The notes below the pieces were generated by a model. The model was not told the origin of the DNA. It did not search any database and was given only the letters and a program-made list of their open reading frames with translations. A stretch of DNA of 64,000 bases from Diphasiastrum complanatum (lineage: Eukaryota > Streptophyta > Lycopodiopsida > Lycopodiales > Lycopodiaceae), in assembly GCA_029204225.1 (NCBI GenBank), contig CM055097.1, forward strand, positions 57,448,429-57,512,428. The letters are read 5' to 3'. Position numbers and translations under genes: made by a program. This document shows, piece by piece, positions 59,493-64,000 of this stretch; within the stretch, counting starts at the first letter, position 1; the number at the start of each line of letters is the position of its first letter.

Positions 59493-60910
59493 CCCCCCTT
59501 TCCAACTTGCCTTTCCTTGTCCACAAAAATGAGCATTGATAGCTCCATCTTTGCTCTTGTGGCTCTCCTTGGAATAGTTGAAGCTCTTGGATTTTGCTAC
59601 TCCTCTTGATCAAGCTCCTCCATGATCTCAAGCATATCTTTTCCAATATGATTCTTAGAGGATTCATCATTCAAGATTACAAACATTGTGGCTCTACCAT
59701 TGCTCTTTGTGCTAGCAAAATGTACATCCAAATGAATCAACTTAAGAGGGTGAGTAGTCTTAGTGATAGTGTTAGAGAAAGGCAACCTTTTCCTTTTCCT
59801 CCTTTTCCATGGATCTTGGAAGTCCTAGAGCAAGCTCCTCCTTGCATGTGGCTTCCATAGACTTGGTGTTGATGTGACCAAGCCTCTTGTGCCACAAATC
59901 ATTTGTGGTCAATTTGTCCTCCTTGGCTACCATCAGAAATTGGTTAGGATCAACAAAAGCATCAAGCTTAAACAACCTCCCAAACCTTCTTCCTCTTGCT
60001 ATGATCTTCCCATTCTTCTTGATGTTGCATACATTAGTAGAAAACTCCACAATGAAACCATGATCTAAAGTTGGCCAACACTAAGCAAATTCTTAGTGAT
60101 GCTAGGAATGAAGGGAACACCATCTATCTTAGTCTTCTTGGAGGATCCTAAGCATAAGGGAATGGATCCCACACCTTCAACTTTACATTAATGATTATTT
60201 GCTGTAAAAATGGACTTTATAGGTCCTACATAAGGTGTACGATTGAGAAAAATACTCTCTTTTACCCGACATGTGGGAGCTAGCCCCACCATCTATCCAC
60301 CAAGAATCTTCACCTTTGACATTTGATGATGAAAAGGTTGACATCATGAGTGAGTCCTCATGATAGATCTCTTCCTTTTCTTGTCCAATGTTTGCTTGGC
60401 TTTGATCTTGCTTCCTCTTGAAGCATTCCGAGGCATAATGCCCCATCTTGATACAATAGTAGCACTTTATCTTAGATTTGTCCTTCTTGGGCTTGACTTG
60501 TGATGATGAGGATGTGGATCCTCCTTGATCTCCATCCTTTGCTTGATCCCTTTTGAATGCTCCTCCGTTGGTCTTTGCTTTGCCTTTGCCCTTGAAAAAT
60601 AAGGCTTTGTCATCACCATCATTGATAGAAAGCCTCTCCATCCTTGATTTGATATGAGCCTTCCTACTCTCATCGGCCATCAACACGCTTTGACAATTGT
60701 AGGCAAGTTTCCCATGATGGCATAGCTTTGGACAAGGTTAGTAAAATCACTACATAAGCCAATCAAAACTATTTGCACAAGCTCACTCTCTTTAATAGGT
60801 TCACCAACATAAGTAAGCTCTTTGTTCAAATCTTTTACTCTCAAAACAAATTGATGTCCACTCTCACTCCTCCCTTGGAAGCATTGAAGGACTTGGTTCT
60901 TGAGGGAAAG
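59493..60910 (-). pseudogene. Ty1/copia gag-protease-integrase relic, cut by insertion
   Basis: In minus order, gag core lies at 60910-60680 (NQVLQCFQGRSESG, then DLNKELTYVGEPI and FTNLVQSYAI). The zinc knuckle is CYYCIKMGHYASEC (about 60415-60456). The protease start is WWIDGGASSHMSG (about 60265-60303), with the Asp kept but Gly in place of the usual Ser/Thr. Gag-pre-integrase is DLWHKRLGHIN (near 59880), and the integrase beginning is HPLKLIHLDV near 59730. The rest of pol is missing before a purine tract ggaaagggggg. Frames are broken between the segments. Gag upstream of 60910 is interrupted by the LTR of another element. Confidence 0.82.
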
Positions 60911-61401
60911 TGTTACGTCCATGTCCTGTACAAGGGAATCGGAATAATTCCTAACGTGGATAGCCGGTCACTCCAGGTGTATATGGTTATTGGTTATGCC
61001 TCGTCATTTCGGGCTTGGCCTGTAAAGTAATTAATAATCATATGAGGGCCCAGACCTATAATTGGACATAGGAGCACATGCATAGTGAATGATTGCTTTA
61101 ATGCAAGAATAGGAGGTTAATAGCTCAATATAGGTTGCATGGGGAGCCTAGGGAGAATATTCTCTCTCTCTCTCTCATGAGGAGAATATGTCCATTGGAA
61201 ACTCGCCCATCCTCCTATTGGAAATTCAATTTCTTGAGCCTATTTCCCCTCTCTCTTAGGTTCTTCACTATGGCTTGGGTGCTAGGTCCAGGAGGAAACT
61301 CCAGGAGGGATCTAGGTTTGGATGGGTGGTTTGCTCCACAGGTGTCCTTTTGGTTGTTTTGCAATGAGATTTAGTCAGATTTTCATTTGGTGATCCTTAC
61401 A
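60911..61401 (+). repeat. LTR of plus-strand retrotransposon (490-bp family)
   Basis: A 491-bp LTR, TGTTACGTCC to CCTTACA, in plus orientation. It is inserted in the gag of the copia relic. The flanking bases GAAAG (60906-60910) should be repeated after the partner LTR, which lies beyond the window. It matches 19343-19801 in inverted orientation. A (TC)n run sits at 61161-61176. Confidence 0.85.
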
Positions 61402-61402
61402 G

Positions 61403-61414
61403 TGGTATCAGAGC
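61403..61414 (+). other. primer-binding site, initiator tRNA-Met
   Basis: TGGTATCAGAGC exactly, one base after the LTR. Confidence 0.92.
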
Positions 61415-62394
61415 TATGGATTTGCATCAATCAGAAGGTGGAGCTACTTCTTGTATTTTCTCAGTTTTTTTGGATTTCTCCTTGCATGTTACTTCCAGGT
61501 GGTGAAATTGATCTCCAAGTAGGTGGTTTCTCTGAAGTTGGTGTACTTTCAGCCTAAAGATCATAATTATGGGGTATCTCCATAGTTTTTGGTGGAAATC
61601 AAAGGTTTTTTTGATGATTTTAGTGAATTTTTCACCTAGAATTGAAGTTTTTTGCTTGAAATTGATCATAGGTACTGGTGTAGTACGTTTTCCAGATTGT
61701 ACTTGCTGTTTTACAGTCATTATTAATTGGATCTAATGATTGCATGATGTTGGAATAGTCAAAAGGTTGATTAGATAGTGATTTTGGACCAAAAATTGGG
61801 GTTTTTGGACATAAATGGGCTATAGAAACCATGTTTGACTAGAATCAAAACTTTTGGTGCTTGAATGCAATGGATTTACAGGGATTTGGATCTGATTGCA
61901 TGAATTTGTGGATTTTTTCCACAAATTTTGGTCAAAATTGGTCATGTTTTTGGGACTAATTTTGGGGTAGATCTCAAAATTCTCAGCCAAGACTTGGTGT
62001 GAACGTTTTCAGAGATGTAATGAAGTTGTCCCTGAGCTGTCATGAAGTTTGTAAGGGATTAGACACCATTAGGAGGCTCAAAACACCAAAAATTAGTGTA
62101 TTTTTGATGATTTTTGAGCATGAATACCTCTCAATTGGGGGTCTGAACCTGTTGGTTCTTGTTACAAGCTTAAATATATGATGGATTGCGTCTGTTTTGA
62201 GCCATCATGCATCCAATTTGGATAGGTGAGCATTAGACACCATCATGGTGAAGTTTTGCTTGTTCAAGGAGGCCAATAATGCATTTTTTGCATGATCTGA
62301 GCGTATGATTGCTTGCTGACCTGTTAGAAGCTTCTATGCCAGTAGAACAGTTCTATGCTGGTCTATAAGGGGATTTTTTAGGGATTAAGTGCGG
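61415..62394 (+). mobile_element. leader of plus-strand retrotransposon
   Basis: Similar in reverse complement to 18360-19329. No frame is supported. Similarity ends near 62340, where the other copy diverges. Confidence 0.65.
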
Positions 62395-64000
62395 AACTTA
62401 ATGAACAAATCAAAACTGTCAGGGTGATTACTGCTAAAGTTAGCGATACCAAATTGAAATTTTGGGGTTTTGTTAACTTGAGCCATTTTTGGAAGGGGGA
62501 AAAAGAGTGGAAGTTTGATATGTAGATGATTGCTGGTCTTAATGATCCAATTATTCATTCAATTCCTGAAGTATAACTAATTGCAAGTGAGAATAAAATT
62601 GGGAATTATTTAAGAAGACTGCCTCTGGGAATTTGGATTCCTTTTCCCCAGTGTGAATTAGAATTTCGAGAATTCGAGGATTCTAAGGGAAAAGTAGTGG
62701 CAAGACTGATAATCCATTTATGGAACCATCTCTATTTTGCAATTAAATTTGGATCTTGCAAAGTAATGCAGATAGAAGGTGTTCCATACAGGAATCTAGT
62801 AATTTGGATTCTTTTCAGTTATAGAGTATTTCTCTATAATGATTGTAACGACCAAGAGAGTTCTAACTTGTTAGGAATTAAAGTTCTTTGTACCGATTCT
62901 GGAATAGATATTGGATATCTAGGACAGTATGATATTCGGTTTTTGTTGAAGTCTATGTTTCTTTTGGGTTAGGATACATTCTATTGGGATGATACATTAT
63001 GTTTGTCCATGTTGGGTACAATATGAAATGGTATTCTTTGAGTAACACTAAAGAAGCATGAGAGATCTCAATTGTCAAGATTATCTCCTAGAATTGGTTG
63101 TGAATTTGATCCTATATCTGGGTATAGGATAGCCAAATTGTCTTTGTTGACTTTTTGGGCGAAATAGATCTAGATGCAGAGGATTCTTGGAGGAAAAGCT
63201 GGTGGTATGGGACATCAGTGATTCTAAAGGGGATTTCTTGGGTAGAATGATTTGTAGACCGGTGATTAGTGATTACTATAATGGTAATACTAACAGAGTC
63301 CATTGGTTTTTGTTAAGTTTATTTTGGGAATTATGAGATATAGATCGATCCCTAAATGGTATCTCATTAATTACAAAATATGGAAGCCCTTACATCTATT
63401 TCTATATTTTATTAGACCTCTACTCTTTAGAAATTTCTTATTACATGACAATTGGATTGAGATTCATATAATTCCTTCCAGTGTAGAACTCTGTTCTGAA
63501 GGACTGTTATATTTATATGAGATTGTACTTCCATATAAGATTTTTGAATATGGCTCGGAACTTAGGTTTCCTGAATCCTAATGTTAGTCTATTGATAGTT
63601 GATTATTGAGAGGTAATATTTCTATCATTTGGAATAAGATATTCTATGATTCTGAGGAAAAAGTCCAGTTTGTAATAGTATTGGATACTCATTACTGACT
63701 TTTTCGAATCTTTAATATCTTATACGCTGTCTCCTGGGAACTTTTAAATCGAAATTATAAGGATAGGAATAAATCTTTCGAGGAATCAGCCAGTTGCATT
63801 GATTTTGAAAAAAAATCTTGTATGTGTGCAATGGTAGAACTATCCAGTTTGAAATAGACAAACTCTCTAAGTGATTATTTTGTGTAATCTGGAACTAGAG
63901 GAGTTTTGGGGTTATTGGGCTGTGAGATATTCATTAATATGGGAAGTATTGATAAAGATTAAATTAAGATTCACTGATTGTAACCAAGTACCATTTTGAT
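62395..64000 (+). pseudogene. long decayed coding region, unrecognised
   Basis: From about 62395 the plus strand stays coding-like in one frame (the frame of 62697-62972 and 63303-63581) with scattered stops, and at 63140-63330 the best frame shifts (LEEKLVVWDISDSKGDF, then GRMICRPVISDYYNG). Recognisable pieces include LPLGIWIPFPQCELEFREF, LIIHLWNHLYFAIKFGS and VPYRNLVIWILFSY. It sits about 1 kb after the primer site, where gag would be expected, but no gag, zinc-knuckle or pol motif is seen. It may be an unusual gag, a captured gene or an old viral insertion. I cannot name it. Confidence 0.4.

Overview
The window reads as nuclear DNA from a seed plant with a large, transposon-filled genome, most probably a gymnosperm such as a conifer. 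The reasons are dense and mutually nested Ty1/copia and Ty3/gypsy relics, a gene whose 6.4 kb intron is swollen by a retrotransposon, very long (GA)n/(CT)n tracts, spliceosomal GT..AG introns and an A/T-rich background. The organism call is inference; nothing in the window names a species.

Only two genes look intact. At 30755-40298 (+) a six-exon gene encodes a 558-residue adenylate-forming CoA ligase of the 4-coumarate:CoA-ligase-like group, ending in SKM, a peroxisomal targeting tripeptide. At 54041-57031 (+) an uninterrupted frame encodes a 996-residue protein kinase with a C-terminal ankyrin-repeat region.

Several broken genes can be recognised. They are a CC-type (ROXY) glutaredoxin at 12878-13215 (-), a RING-H2 ATL-type ubiquitin ligase at 41075-41582 (+), a multi-exon minus-strand gene with a ParB-like segment at 44590-46640, and a multi-exon minus-strand gene with transposase-like features at 15324-17200. 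An uncharacterised plus-strand coding region lies at 13437-14706.

Layout: 1-7698, tandem Ty3/gypsy-type array (LTR-internal-LTR-internal, minus strand, tRNA-Asp-like primer site). 7831-11308, internally deleted copia element with perfect ATCAT target duplications. 11.9-12.3 kb, nested hairpins with TA loops. 12.4-17.2 kb, decayed genes. 17.2-25.7 kb, two LTRs with primer sites of a 490-bp LTR family plus unexplained sequence. 26047-29319, gag-only copia element that splits an exon-like frame. 30.7-40.3 kb, the ligase gene, with a gypsy relic inside intron 3 flanked by LTR copies in inverted orientation. 40.8-42.3 kb, inverted repeats around the ATL pseudogene. 43.8-53.0 kb, copia fragments, a 56-bp palindromic minisatellite, long GA tracts, LTRs and a tRNA-derived SINE. 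54-57 kb, the kinase gene. 57.4-64.0 kb, a MITE-like hairpin, CT tracts, and a copia relic whose gag is interrupted at 60911 by the LTR of a plus-strand element that runs off the window.

No operon-like logic applies. The ligase and the kinase are independent plant genes separated by repeats. Identifications rest on reading motifs by eye; no similarity search was possible.
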